DNA of 64,000 nt, taken from the NCBI GenBank assembly GCA_934644965.1, contig CAKUDG010000008.1, positions 43,933-107,932 on the forward strand, written 5' to 3'. The notes beneath the pieces were generated by a model, which worked only from the letters and a program-made list of their open reading frames with translations, was not told where the DNA came from and searched no databases. The stretch is from an uncultured Victivallales bacterium (GTDB taxonomy: Bacteria > Verrucomicrobiota > Lentisphaeria > Victivallales > UBA1829). Below, one piece after another: positions 35,434-45,864 of the stretch (position 1 is the first letter of the stretch; the number at the start of each line of letters is the position of its first letter). The translations under genes were made by a program, and so were the position numbers.

Positions 35434-36984
35434 ATGAGGCCGCTGACGGTATTTCATCTGGATATGAATTTCACCGCACTCCGCACCGATGTGATTCGGG
35501 GAATGCTTGAATTTGCCGCTTCCGCCGGATATGATGCGGTGCTCTGGGAACTGGAAAACAAGGTGCGCTGGGAGACGTGTCCGGAAATCGCGGATCCGGA
35601 AGCCATGAGCCGGGAGGAATTCCGCTGTCTTCTTGATTATGCGGCGTCTCTTGGGCTGGAGTCCATTCCCCTGCTTCAGAGCTTCGGTCATGCGGAATAT
35701 GTCCTGATGCACGGGAAATATGCTTCCCTGAGAGAACAACCGGAGCATCCGGACTGCTATTGCGTGTCGAATCCAGGCACACGCGCCTTCCTGAGCTCCC
35801 TGATCCGTGAGTACCTGGAGCTTTTCGGTCCCGGGAAACTGAGATATTTTCATCTGGGCGGAGACGAAGCTTATGTCTTCGGCACCTGTCCCCTTTGTTC
35901 TTCTCAGGAAAAGAACTCTCTCTATGCGCAGCACATCCGCGCCCTTGCGGAGTCTCTCCTTCTCCCCCTGGGCATCCGTCCCGGGATCTGGAGCGATATG
36001 GTGCTTCGCCATCCGGAAAGCATCGAGTGCATCCCGAAGGATTTTGTCATGTGGGACTGGAATTACGGCGACGGAATTCCCCTTCCCCCCACCGCCAGTT
36101 CCCGTGAGGACAGTCCTTCCTCCGGAGACAGCTTTTCCTCCGGGACCGTTTCCTTTCCGGAACCTTTTCCCACGGCCGATTTTCTCAGCGGGGCCGGTTA
36201 CGATGTCATCCTCTCTTCCGCCTCCCGATCCTGGTGCGACAGCCCCTTCCTTCCCGCCTGGGAAATTCATCTCCGGAACATCGCTGGAGCCGCCTGGAAG
36301 GTCAGGCGTCATTCCCTTGCCGGACATTGTGTGACCAGCTGGGCGATCCGTCTGGTTCCGTATGAACTCCAGAAGCCCCTGATCGATTCCGCGCCCCGTT
36401 TTTCCGGGGAAGAGGACCTTCTTTCCGATCCTTCCGGATTTTCCGCCGTCTGCCGCGATTCCATTCGGAAATGCTGGGGCCTGCCCGCCTTGTTCTCCGG
36501 ACCGCAGGCCCGTCTCTTTTCCGTGGACCCGGAACTGCGGATCTTCACTGCCATTCAATGGAACGGACTCAAGGACTCCACTCTTCCGCCGCCCGGATTC
36601 CTTTCAGAAAAGTTCCGTTCCGAACAGGGGGCTGGACTCTGGAATTCCTTCCGGAAACGCATCCCGGAAAGAATCGCCGTGCTGGAAGAATTTCCCCGTC
36701 TGTTTTCCGGGAATCCCGGGAAAAATCCAAATCCGGAATTCCAGACCTGTTTTCGGGAAGCTGTTTCTCTGGAAAAAGGGTTCTGGAAAATTCTCGGGAT
36801 CCTGGCGGAAGAGGAGACTTTCTCCGTCCCGCCTGGGAGGAAAGCGCTCCTGCTCGAAACCCTCCAGTCCCTGAAACGGGATATGTTTTTGCATCTGCTG
36901 CGGGAACAGAGGCCGGGGAGTGCGGAAAAGAATGCGCTTCTTGTCTTCCAGCCTCTGATCGAATTCTGTTCGGGAACGCATTGA
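35434..36984 (+). CDS. GH20-like beta-N-acetylhexosaminidase
   Basis: 516 residues without a signal peptide, so probably cytoplasmic. The (beta/alpha)8 barrel has the GH20 signature HLGGDEAYVFG with the catalytic Asp-Glu pair at D144-E145, and earlier SIPLLQSFGHAEYVL. A Ser/Pro-rich insert lies around residues 220-245. GH20 enzymes release terminal GlcNAc or GalNAc by substrate-assisted catalysis. Its place after the ROK regulator and nagB-like gene supports amino-sugar catabolism inside the cell after uptake of small oligosaccharides. Confidence 0.8.
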   Translation: MRPLTVFHLDMNFTALRTDVIRGMLEFAASAGYDAVLWELENKVRWETCPEIADPEAMSREEFRCLLDYAASLGLESIPLLQSFGHAEYVLMHGKYASLREQPEHPDCYCVSNPGTRAFLSSLIREYLELFGPGKLRYFHLGGDEAYVFGTCPLCSSQEKNSLYAQHIRALAESLLLPLGIRPGIWSDMVLRHPESIECIPKDFVMWDWNYGDGIPLPPTASSREDSPSSGDSFSSGTVSFPEPFPTADFLSGAGYDVILSSASRSWCDSPFLPAWEIHLRNIAGAAWKVRRHSLAGHCVTSWAIRLVPYELQKPLIDSAPRFSGEEDLLSDPSGFSAVCRDSIRKCWGLPALFSGPQARLFSVDPELRIFTAIQWNGLKDSTLPPPGFLSEKFRSEQGAGLWNSFRKRIPERIAVLEEFPRLFSGNPGKNPNPEFQTCFREAVSLEKGFWKILGILAEEETFSVPPGRKALLLETLQSLKRDMFLHLLREQRPGSAEKNALLVFQPLIEFCSGTH

Positions 36985-37535
36985 GTCCGAAAAAGATAAA
37001 GGAAGTTCCAAAAAAGAGCGTTTCAGAAAAAGAGTTGTCCTTACTGTCTTCCGTGGAAGAAAATTCCTTCCCCCGGAAATCCGTATGGTGAAGTCCTGAA
37101 AAACGCGGAAGAGATCCGGGATACGGGATGAAAGAAGAGACGAGGTGGGGAAAAGGAGAAAAAGGGGAAAAGGGGAGAGGAGGGCGGGGCGGGATTTTCG
37201 ATCATCCTGCATCTGCCGTGCATCATCTTGGATCCGCCATGCTTCCCGGGGTGGAGAAAAAAAGGAAGGAAGTCTTTTCTTTCCTGGACGGGGAGGGCAA
37301 AAAGAGAATCCCGTCCGGATGGAGGAATAGACGGGGGTGTTTGCAGCTCCGATAGATGGAAAGATTTTGAACAGAAGCCTGCCCCTCCCCGTCACAGCAT
37401 CCATGCTGAGGATGGATGTGGGAGGAGGGATTGCTGCTGTCCGTTTTTTGTGTTCCCCCGTACTACGATACTACGGAGAAGGGAGGTAGGAAAGAGGGGG
37501 GCGGGCCGCCGCGGTTGCCTGTGCCGCGCTTGGCA
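36985..37535. other. Gap between convergent GH20-like and GH109-like genes
   Basis: About 550 bases. It holds a long purine-rich run near 37141-37190 and a short TCTTCC/GGAAGA hairpin near 37048-37061. No RNA, terminator with T-run or convincing gene is seen. Confidence 0.45.
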
Positions 37536-38786
37536 TTATTCCACGATTTCGTCAAGAGACCATCTGGAATTGTTGTCTGTCTTTCTGCTGATCCACTTTC
37601 CGTTGGTGTAGTCGGGGAATGGGACGGGCATGCCTCCCATGGCAATGGACTGTTCGGAGAGGCAGGTCACGCTCATCCAGGCGGCGCAGTCATAGACGTC
37701 GATCGGCGGGACGGAGCGTGTGCGCACGGCATCGAAAAACGCTCTGAGCGCGAGCGAATCCATGCCTCCGTGTCCGCCGACGGGATTTTTCCTGTGTTCC
37801 TTCCAGATGGGATGATCATACTCTTCGTAAAAATCTTCCTCCTTGTCCCATTTATGGACGCGGTATGGATTTCCGGCGACGTCGATTTCATCATAGCTCG
37901 GGCTGATGCCTTCGATGTAGATACCCTTGGCGTTTTCGAGCCAGATGCCGCGGGTTCCCTGGACCCTGCAGTCGCGTGAGTAAGGACGGGGGAGGGAAAT
38001 GCCGTGAGTCATGGTGATGGTCTCACCGTTGGCGCATTTGATGACAGTCGTCACGATATCGCCCTCATTGAAATGGAGTTTCTTTCCCTGGAGTTCCGCG
38101 GCTTCAGCGAATCCGCGGGCCTTGGAAGCGGTGGAAGTCAGGCTCAGGAAGCGGTTGCCTCTGTTGATCCGGAGGATTTTTGCGATGGGACCGAGTCCGT
38201 GAGTGGGATAAAGATCCGCATTGCGCCGGAAATTCTGCCAGGCTCTTTCAATTCCCTGGTCGAGCTCTTTCACCAGCACATCCGCCAGATAGTGCTCATA
38301 TCCGCATTCGCAGTAGATGAGTTCCCCGAAGAGTCCCTTGCGGACCATGTTCATGACCATGAGCTCATTGCGTCCGTAACAGCAGTTTTCGAGCATCATG
38401 CAGGAAACGCCGGTGGATTCCGAGGCGTGGACGAGCTGCCAGAGTTCCTCTGTCGAAGAGGCTCCCCCGACTTCAATCCCGGCGTATTTGCCCATGCTCA
38501 TGGCATCGCGGGCGATCTGGAGATGGGAATTCCAGGAGGTCGGGACAAGCACTGCGTCCACATCCGGCGATTCGATCAGCTTCCGGTAATCGCGGTAGAC
38601 AGCGGGCTGCTTTTTCTCCTTTTTGGCAAAAATCCCCTGAATCCGCTCGATCCGATCCTCGCGCAGATCACAGATTGCTGCGACTTCAACCTCGTTTTCC
38701 AGAACAAAAATGGAGGCGAGGAGGGTTTCCGTTCTCGGACCGAGTCCGATCATGCCGATTTTGACTTTGCGGCTGCTGCTGTCCAT
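37536..38786 (-). CDS. Gfo/Idh/MocA family protein resembling GH109 N-acetylgalactosaminidases
   Basis: 416 residues. The N-terminal Rossmann fold has VKIGMIGLGPRTETLLAS and VEVAAICDLREDR for NAD binding. The segments MMLENCCYGRNELMVMNMVR, ITMTHGISLPRPYSRDCRVQ, NPVGGHGGMDSLALRAFFDA and DVYDCAAWMSVTCLSEQS closely follow the GH109 pattern, where NAD-dependent enzymes hydrolyse alpha-linked GalNAc. It has no signal peptide. Together with the nearby GH20-like and NagB-like proteins it suggests handling of mucin-type amino sugars. A plain sugar dehydrogenase cannot be excluded. Confidence 0.78.
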   Translation of the reverse strand: MDSSSRKVKIGMIGLGPRTETLLASIFVLENEVEVAAICDLREDRIERIQGIFAKKEKKQPAVYRDYRKLIESPDVDAVLVPTSWNSHLQIARDAMSMGKYAGIEVGGASSTEELWQLVHASESTGVSCMMLENCCYGRNELMVMNMVRKGLFGELIYCECGYEHYLADVLVKELDQGIERAWQNFRRNADLYPTHGLGPIAKILRINRGNRFLSLTSTASKARGFAEAAELQGKKLHFNEGDIVTTVIKCANGETITMTHGISLPRPYSRDCRVQGTRGIWLENAKGIYIEGISPSYDEIDVAGNPYRVHKWDKEEDFYEEYDHPIWKEHRKNPVGGHGGMDSLALRAFFDAVRTRSVPPIDVYDCAAWMSVTCLSEQSIAMGGMPVPFPDYTNGKWISRKTDNNSRWSLDEIVE

Positions 38787-39080
38787 ATCCCATGTTTCCT
38801 TATGCTGTATTGCCGTGGACGGGCGGTGTTTTCTTTCTTCTCTGCCCGATCCTGTTTTTTTGTGAAGAACAGATAACTATGGGGTATCATTGCTGTTTTT
38901 TCAACAGAGTTTTTTCATCAGGAGTCATTTTTTTGCTGTTTTCAGCTGTTTCGGCAAATCTTTCAGCTGTTCGCAGCAATGTATTCGGCTTTTCCGGGAG
39001 ATATATCTTATCGCATGAAGGAGAACGGAATTTTTTTTGATTGGAATCTGAAAACAGAATTTTGCAAGGAGGAAAACATC

Positions 39081-39905
<825 letters not shown>

Positions 39906-40244
39906 GGAGATTGCTGCGATTCTCTTCTCCTCTTTTCCTCCTGCTGTGGAGTCAGTCGGAGCGCGTCTTTTTTTCCTATGAACGTCCCCGGAATGATTCC
40001 GCCCCCCACTGAAACAGAAAGAATTCCGGAAAACGTTTTTTCTTCCCTGTTTTTCCTTTTCATGAAGACTCATATCCTTTCTCTTTCTGCCCGGTCCTGC
40101 CCGGGGAAGGGGCCCACCTGGAAAAGGAAGCCGCCGGGGAAAAAGTATTCCCGAAAGGACAGGACGAACCAGAATTTGAATACACACCGGGAGAGGGAAA
40201 GAAAGCGTGAGAGGATCCGCGAAAGAGCAGAGTCTTATTCCTTT
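39906..40244. other. Gap between convergent pseudopilin and GH78-like genes
   Basis: 339 bases. Frames in this stretch are extensions of sequence antisense to the GH78-like gene. No terminator, RNA or repeat recognised. Confidence 0.45.
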
Positions 40245-42269
40245 TCAGGGACAGGATTTTCTGTTTCTGGATTCGATGATGAAGGAACCCTTTTCCTCAT
40301 AGATTTCGATCTGCCCGTACGGTGTGGGGATGGTTACGGCCTGCCCCGGGACAAGTTTCAGCGGAGCGGCGCGGAAACTTTTCCATCCGTCATCCGTTGC
40401 TTCGCATCCGCTGAAGAGGAGGGGGAGCAGGAAAGCCGGTCCGGAACTCCAGGCATGGCAGAGACTCAGACCGTAGGGACGGTCGTAAAAGCTGTAGATT
40501 TCCCGGCTCTTTTTTCTGCTGTCCCATGCTTCAAAAAAGGTGGTGGCTCCGACCCGGAGCATGCCTCCCCAGACTTCGCGTATTTTTGCGAGAGCCGCGG
40601 CGGCTTCTCCTGCCCGGTACATAGCCAGGAGTTCGAATGCGAGCATGAAGGGGGTGCCCGCCGGAGGCAGTTTGCCGTTGAGCAGTTCCTTTACGATCCG
40701 GAGGTTTTCCTCTTTTTCGGTCAGGCCACCCAGGATGGCGAGGAAATTTGCGTGTCTGTGAAAGCCCGATTCCGGTTCTCCTGGGACATCGAAGAAGAGT
40801 CCCTTTTCCGGATTCCAGGCCTTTTCAAAGAGGGAGTGCTTCAGGAGTTCGGCGTGTTCCAGACAGCGTTTTTCCAGGGGCTCATCCTTTCTGCGGCGTG
40901 CGAGTCTGGCGGCGGCATGGAGACTCCAGTAGAAGAGGGTTTGGAGAGCGGTTGTTTTTTTGCCGTCGACCCAGTCGATGGTGAAATTCTGTTCATAATC
41001 GTCATAAGGGATGAGGAAACCGTCGCTTCCGGAATTCTGAAGGAGAATGCCGATGTGTTCTGAGATTCCGGGATACTGCTGTTCCAGAAAGTCGGGATCG
41101 GAGAAATAAAGCTGGTAGCTGTCGTGAGCGATGAGATACCAGAGGGAATAGTCCACGACTCCGTTCAAATGGGTTTTCCGGATTCCGGGCCGTCCGAGTG
41201 CGAGCAGACTCCGCCGGATCGGTTCCGCCTCTGCAAACGTATATGCCGAGGCCAGAACGCTCAAGGCCAGATCCCCCACCCACGGCAGACGGTCCCGTTT
41301 GATTCCGTCCAGCAGGAAGTACTGCATGCACATTCTTAGTGTATAGGCGGAACAGATCCAGATTTTGTTCAGTTCCTCGTCTGCTGCGAAGGCACCGCGG
41401 TAGCAAATCGGCGTGACGCAGGGGCGGCAGAGAATCCGGAGCGGCATGGAAGGATTTCCCGACTCTGCCCGCAGATAACGGAATGCGATCGGGGCAGGGG
41501 TTTTCCAGATTCCCGGATCCTTTTCCAGCAGTTCCCAGCTTTGTTCCGCCACTGCGGGATCCCGGTTTTCCATTTCAGCGGGAGATTCGCCGAATCCGAA
41601 GAAGGTCGGTTTCTCCGGAGAGTGAATTTCCACTTCGGCAAGGATTTCTCTTCCTGCATCGAAGCGTCCGGGTGCGAATTCCTTCAGCGGCAGTTCCACT
41701 CCTTCCGCAAGATTGTCTTCCCCGTACGGATTGCCGCCCGGACATGCTGCTGTGAAGGATGCGTCTGTGGCAGGGCCTCTCTCCCCTTCTGAAGCCGAGG
41801 CTTCCCAGCCCGGAAGCTCTGAGGCGATGGATGGCAGACTTTCCCCCCCGTCATCCACGCGAACTTTCAGCAGAAACTGCCCCGGGGCAGGCAGACAGAA
41901 ACGAATCTCTTCCCCGTCCTGTTTTTCTGCGTTCAAAGGAGTTCCGTTCAGGAAGGCTTTGAAGTCTCCGTGGATGCGGAGATTCAGAATTCCCGCATCG
42001 GCTTCCCGGCGGAAACGGACGCATGGAGAAGGAATGTGCAGGTTTTCCGTATATCCGACTTTCATTTTCAGAATCCGTGTGATCCTGCGCATTCGGAGCA
42101 GTTGAAAACACTCATATTCCGCGTACGGATAAAGCCAGTTTTCTTCCGGTTTCGTTTGACAGCGGGATGGTATTTTTTCACTGGCCGAATAGAACGGATC
42201 GACGGTGGTGCAGGAGCGGGAGTATTCATGTGCCCGACTTGGGGTGGCGGCAATCGGTTTCATTTTCAT
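40245..42269 (-). CDS. GH78-like alpha-L-rhamnosidase family protein
   Basis: 674 residues. The (alpha/alpha)6 catalytic domain of GH78 is indicated by DGIKRDRLPWVGDLA (about residues 320-335), VVDYSLWYLIAHDSYQLY, GATTFFEAWD (about 575-585) and SLCHAWSSGPAFLLPLL. A beta-sandwich region precedes it (about 80-260). There is no clear signal peptide. GH78 members remove alpha-L-rhamnose from plant or microbial glycans, though related proteins have other substrates. AGGA lies before the ATG. It is upstream-adjacent to the second repeat block. Confidence 0.8.
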   Translation of the reverse strand: MKMKPIAATPSRAHEYSRSCTTVDPFYSASEKIPSRCQTKPEENWLYPYAEYECFQLLRMRRITRILKMKVGYTENLHIPSPCVRFRREADAGILNLRIHGDFKAFLNGTPLNAEKQDGEEIRFCLPAPGQFLLKVRVDDGGESLPSIASELPGWEASASEGERGPATDASFTAACPGGNPYGEDNLAEGVELPLKEFAPGRFDAGREILAEVEIHSPEKPTFFGFGESPAEMENRDPAVAEQSWELLEKDPGIWKTPAPIAFRYLRAESGNPSMPLRILCRPCVTPICYRGAFAADEELNKIWICSAYTLRMCMQYFLLDGIKRDRLPWVGDLALSVLASAYTFAEAEPIRRSLLALGRPGIRKTHLNGVVDYSLWYLIAHDSYQLYFSDPDFLEQQYPGISEHIGILLQNSGSDGFLIPYDDYEQNFTIDWVDGKKTTALQTLFYWSLHAAARLARRRKDEPLEKRCLEHAELLKHSLFEKAWNPEKGLFFDVPGEPESGFHRHANFLAILGGLTEKEENLRIVKELLNGKLPPAGTPFMLAFELLAMYRAGEAAAALAKIREVWGGMLRVGATTFFEAWDSRKKSREIYSFYDRPYGLSLCHAWSSGPAFLLPLLFSGCEATDDGWKSFRAAPLKLVPGQAVTIPTPYGQIEIYEEKGSFIIESRNRKSCP

Positions 42270-42446
42270 AGGGTTCCTGTTGTCTTCCTGGTCTGATGGC
42301 GGATTTCTGCTGTCTTATCCATATGATGACTAACGCAGTTTTATGGCGATTCTGAAATATAAAACTGAGTTCCCGGAATGCAAGAGAGGATTTTTCATGT
42401 GACAATGAAACGTGAAAGTTCCATTCGCATTTTTCCAGAGATAAAA

Positions 42447-42706
42447 ATTTGCGAAGCAACAAAATAAAAGAACTTGCGACGTAATAGAAATTACGGAAAA
42501 ATGCGGTGAGCATTTTTCTCGAGGTCAAGGTCTGTGACCTTGTCGCGGTCCAGCGGCGAGACGCTGGCCGCCGGAGGCAAAAAAAACAAAAGAACTTGCG
42601 ACGTAATAGAAATTACGGAAAAATGCGGTGAGCATTTTTCTCGAGGTCAAGGTCTGTGACCTTGTCGCGGTCCAGCGGCGAGACGCTGGCCGCCGGAGGC
42701 AAAAAA
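42447..42706 (+). repeat. Intergenic repeat block 2, two tandem copies of unit A
   Basis: Copies begin at 42496 and 42618, a period of 122 bases, and are almost identical. The first hairpin loop reads GGTGA instead of GATCA, and the linker has GTAAT-AGAA-ATTAC, itself a small hairpin. Located between the divergent GH78-like gene and crcB. Confidence 0.9.
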
Positions 42707-42725
42707 ATAAAATAAATAAATAAAA

Positions 42726-42803
42726 GCATGAGGGCTCCTCGCCCTCATACTCCTCGGCAGGATTGCATCTTCTGCACCCGGCAGGCAAGCCTGCCGTATT
42801 TTT
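42726..42803 (+). repeat. Intergenic repeat block 2, unit B
   Basis: Same two hairpins as unit B at 1910: ATGAGGGC/GCCCTCAT with loop TCCTC, and CGGCAGGC/GCCTGCCG, followed by TATTTTTCTTTTT. Separated from the preceding unit A by an AAATA-type spacer. Confidence 0.88.
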
Positions 42804-42912
42804 CTTTTTATTCTTTTAGAATTTTAATTCTTTTACTTGAAAGAATAAGATTTCTGATTCCATTATAGGGCCCGCATATTTCTCCCCGTTTCAGCAAAAG
42901 AAAATTCCGCGG

Positions 42913-42942
42913 CTTCCGCTTGGGAGAACTTTCCAGCGGAAG
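42913..42942 (+). other. Hairpin in the crcB leader
   Basis: CTTCCGCT plus GG pairs with CC plus AGCGGAAG, then a run of A. It lies about 57 bases before the crcB start. It does not match the fluoride riboswitch consensus I know, and it has no T-run. Confidence 0.4.
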
Positions 42943-42999
42943 AAAAAAATGCAGGATCTGTCGCCCCCATAAAAAACAGTTCAGAACAGAAAGAATATT

Positions 43000-43377
43000 A
43001 TGAAAATACTCCTCCTGACAGGATGCGCAGGTTTTGCAGGAACTCTTCTCCGCTATGGATGTGTGCGCGCTGTCAGCCAGTTCCTGCCCGGATTGCCCGC
43101 AGGGACTCTTCTCGTCAATGTCATCGGATCCTTTCTCGCCGGATTCTGTTTCATCCTCTGGAAAGCAAAACTGCCTTTGTATGAGGAATGGATGCCCATC
43201 CTTTTCATAGGCTTCCTCGGAGCATTCACCACTTTCAGTACCTTCGCATTTGAAAGCGCAGGATTCCTGCTGGATGCCCGCTATGGAAAATTCATCGCAT
43301 ATGTCCTTCTCCAAAATATAAGTGGAATCCTCTTCGCCGCAGCCGGAATATGGATTTCTGGACTTCTCCTCCGTTAA
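43000..43377 (+). CDS. crcB: Fluoride ion channel CrcB/FluC
   Basis: 125 residues with four hydrophobic segments. The signature pieces are GTLLRYG (about 14-20), GTLLVNVIGSFLAGF with the conserved Asn (N40), and GFLGAFTTFSTFAFE (about 71-85) with the Phe residues that line the fluoride path. Dual-topology dimers export fluoride. The Shine-Dalgarno sequence is weak. A fluoride riboswitch often precedes this gene; I do not see one. Confidence 0.93.
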   Translation: MKILLLTGCAGFAGTLLRYGCVRAVSQFLPGLPAGTLLVNVIGSFLAGFCFILWKAKLPLYEEWMPILFIGFLGAFTTFSTFAFESAGFLLDARYGKFIAYVLLQNISGILFAAAGIWISGLLLR

Positions 43378-43747
43378 ATCAAATTTGCGCGGCACAAAGG
43401 AAAACTCTGCATGTCCGGCAGCTTTTTCCCTCTTCGTCTTCCCGACCCATTCGGGAAAGATCCCACTGCTCCTGAGATTTCTTCTCTAGTGCCTGTTGCC
43501 CTTTTCCCGTTCCATGCTTCCTCCAGGCAGGTGCAACGCTCAAAAGAAAGAATCCCTCTCTTTTCCTCTGAAAATATTTAAGAGAAAGAACAGAAGGAGA
43601 AAAAACTTTCCCCCTGACTCCTTTAGACTTGGAATAAAAAGATATGGCTTTTTCCTCTTTCTCTTTCCATATCTACACACCATCATACGATTCTGTTTTT
43701 TCTCCCTCCTGCGGGAGAATCCGCAATGGACCGGAATCAGCAAACAA
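43378..43747. other. Gap between convergent crcB and rplQ
   Basis: About 370 bases before the rplQ terminator. It contains pyrimidine-rich sequence and no supported gene, RNA or repeat. Confidence 0.45.
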
Positions 43748-43775
43748 AAAGCCCGGCAGTTTTCTGCCGGGCTTT
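43744..43775 (-). terminator. Rho-independent terminator of the rpmJ-rplQ operon
   Basis: AAAGCCCGGCAG (43748-43759) pairs with CTGCCGGGCTTT (43764-43775), a 12-bp stem with a TTTT loop. Read on the minus strand it is followed by a short T-run. It is 37 bases after the rplQ stop. Confidence 0.92.
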
Positions 43776-43811
43776 GACCGAAACGTATTTCCAGCGGTAA
43801 AAGAAATTCTC

Positions 43812-44267
43812 TTATTCCGCTTTGGCTGCTTCCGCTTCTTCTTTTGCCGCGTTATCAGCGGCGGCAGGGGCGGCGGGAGCATCCGCTTCCACAAACTGAA
43901 TGAGGCAGACCGGAGCACCGTCTCCGACACGGTGGCCAGTGTGAATGATCCGGGTATAGCCGCCGGACCGCTTAGCGAAACGGACGGCGAGATCATTGAA
44001 GAGTTTGTCCAGGACCAGTTTTTTTGTCTGGGCCTTGTCGGAAGGAGTATTGATTTTCAGTTTGGAATAGGCGAGCCTGCGCTGATGTTCGCCGCCTTTT
44101 TTTGCATAGGTGACAAGGCGGTCGACAAAGCGGCGGAGCTCTTTCGCCCGGACGGTCGTGGTCTGGATCTGGTCATGCTCGATCAGGCTGCAGGCGAGAT
44201 TGACGATCATGGCCTTTCTGTGACCGCAGTTGCGGCCGAGTTTGGCAGTATGTTTCAGATGACGCAT
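43812..44267 (-). CDS. rplQ: 50S ribosomal protein L17
   Basis: 151 residues. MRHLKHTAKLGRNCGHRKAM and a TTVRAKELRRFVDRLVTYAK segment are typical. A C-terminal tail of about 25 residues rich in Ala and Glu (DAPAAPAAADNAAKEEAEAA) extends beyond the E. coli end. It is the last gene of the operon, three bases after rpoA. Confidence 0.96.
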   Translation of the reverse strand: MRHLKHTAKLGRNCGHRKAMIVNLACSLIEHDQIQTTTVRAKELRRFVDRLVTYAKKGGEHQRRLAYSKLKINTPSDKAQTKKLVLDKLFNDLAVRFAKRSGGYTRIIHTGHRVGDGAPVCLIQFVEADAPAAPAAADNAAKEEAEAAKAE

Positions 44268-44270
44268 GGA

Positions 44271-45296
44271 TTACGCCTCCTCCTTCTTGGCGGCTTTGGC
44301 CCGGTCGGCCTCGGCCTGGATTGCATTGCTCAGTTCTTCGCTGAACGCCATGCCGAGACTGAGATTGATCTCCGCAAGCTTCTCCTTGATTTCGTCCAGA
44401 GACTTCTTTCCGAAGTTCCGGTATTTCAGCATACGGGATTCACTCTTCAGACAAAGTTCACCAAGCAGTTTGATATTCGCGTTGTTAAGACAGTTCATCG
44501 CACGGACTGAAAGATCAAGAACCTCCACATCCTGGGAAAGGATCTTGAACATCTTCTGCTCTTCCTCGCTGATGGAGGAAAGCGCATCTCCCTCGGAAAC
44601 CTGACTGCCGAGGAACGGCTTCAGGTGATCCTTCAGAATTTTCGCCGCTTTTTCAATGGCGTCTTTCGGGGAAATGCGTCCGTCGGTATAGATTTCGATT
44701 GTGAGACTGTCCATCTCCGTCTCCTCGCCGACGCGTGCCGCGCCAACCTGGTAACGGACATGCGTCACAGGGCTGAACAGACAATCCACAAGAATCGTTC
44801 CCAGCGGATGATCCGGGCGTTTGTTCTTCTCCGCCGGACACCAGCCGCGTCCTTTGGCAATCTCAATCTCCGCGCGGAAAGGAACATCCTTATCCAGCGT
44901 GCAGATGATCTGGTCCGGATTCAGAACCTCCACAGTCCCGTCTCCGATGATGTCGGCCGCGGTCACGGGACCGGCTTTCCGCTTCCTGATCTCCAGGGTC
45001 TTCGGCTGATCGCTGTGAAGATTGAGCTTCACCTTCTTCAGATTCAGAATGATTTCCGTGACATCCTCAAGAACATTGGGAAGTGACGAAAACTCGTGGG
45101 TCGTCCCGTCTATTCTCACCGCCGATATGGCGGCCCCTTCCAGCGATGACAGCAGAACTCTGCGCAGGGCATTCCCCACCGTATGGCCGAATCCGCTCTG
45201 AAACGGAGCGGCTATGAACTTGGCATACTTGTCCGTCGCGGTGGTTTCGTCCATGACAAGCGTTTGAGGCATCGGAAAATTGGATGCAGCAGCCAT
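44271..45296 (-). CDS. rpoA: DNA-directed RNA polymerase subunit alpha
   Basis: 341 residues. The N-terminal dimerisation domain contains FQSGFGHTVGNALRRVLLSS and the C-terminal domain, which binds UP elements and activators, has LDLSVRAMNCLNNANI and FGKKSLDEIKEKL. Length and domain order are normal. It lies between rpsK and rplQ; rpsD, which separates rpsK and rpoA in most bacteria, is missing. Confidence 0.97.
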   Translation of the reverse strand: MAAASNFPMPQTLVMDETTATDKYAKFIAAPFQSGFGHTVGNALRRVLLSSLEGAAISAVRIDGTTHEFSSLPNVLEDVTEIILNLKKVKLNLHSDQPKTLEIRKRKAGPVTAADIIGDGTVEVLNPDQIICTLDKDVPFRAEIEIAKGRGWCPAEKNKRPDHPLGTILVDCLFSPVTHVRYQVGAARVGEETEMDSLTIEIYTDGRISPKDAIEKAAKILKDHLKPFLGSQVSEGDALSSISEEEQKMFKILSQDVEVLDLSVRAMNCLNNANIKLLGELCLKSESRMLKYRNFGKKSLDEIKEKLAEINLSLGMAFSEELSNAIQAEADRAKAAKKEEA

Positions 45297-45387
45297 CGTG
45301 TTTTATCCTCCAGAAAAATGGTTTCCAGTAACAAAATCGCTCCCGGACCTCCTCTGCACAAGCAGAACGGAGCTCGGGATCTTGGCT

Positions 45388-45864
45388 TCAGACACGGCGT
45401 CTTTTCGGAGGCCGGCATCCGTTGTGCGGGACAGGGGTAATATCTTTGATGGCATTCACTTCCATCCCGATGGAGGCAATTCCTCTGACAGCGGATTCAC
45501 GCCCCGCTCCGGGTCCGTTGATCCGAACTTCCACTTCCTTCATCCCAAGAAGCTCCGCCTTCTTCGCCGCATCCGCTGCCACTACCTGCGCCGCGTATGC
45601 CGTGCTCTTGCGGGACCCTTTGAACCCGTTCTTCCCGGAACTCGACCAGCACAGCACATTCCCGTGAAGATCTGTAAAGGTGACTTTCGTATTATTGAAT
45701 GTCGCGTGCACATAAGCAATCCCGGAGGGAACATAGCGCCCGCTCTTCTTCCGCTTGACTTCGGAGGCCGCCGCCGCTGTGCTTTCTCCCTGCACGGCAC
45801 TGCTGTTCTCCGCTGCAGCCGCTTCGCTTGCAGCAGGGGCCTTTTCCTTTTTCTCTTCAGCCAT
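45388..45864 (-). CDS. rpsK: 30S ribosomal protein S11
   Basis: 158 residues. The S11 core starts around residue 36 (KRKKSGRYVPSGIAYVHATFNNT) and ends with TPVPHNGCRPPKRRRV. The first 35 residues are an Ala/Glu/Ser-rich extension absent from the E. coli protein. The start with MAEEKKEK is used since there is no other Met before the core. Sixty bases separate it from rpsM. Confidence 0.95.
   Translation of the reverse strand: MAEEKKEKAPAASEAAAAENSSAVQGESTAAAASEVKRKKSGRYVPSGIAYVHATFNNTKVTFTDLHGNVLCWSSSGKNGFKGSRKSTAYAAQVVAADAAKKAELLGMKEVEVRINGPGAGRESAVRGIASIGMEVNAIKDITPVPHNGCRPPKRRRV

Noticed and set aside
39978..41063. 361-codon plus-strand frame overlapping the GH78-like gene
   Set aside because: It is antisense to a gene with clear GH78 motifs and has no recognisable content.
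42800..42999. Fluoride riboswitch before crcB
   Set aside because: The conserved bases of the motif as I know it are not visible; only an unrelated hairpin is present.
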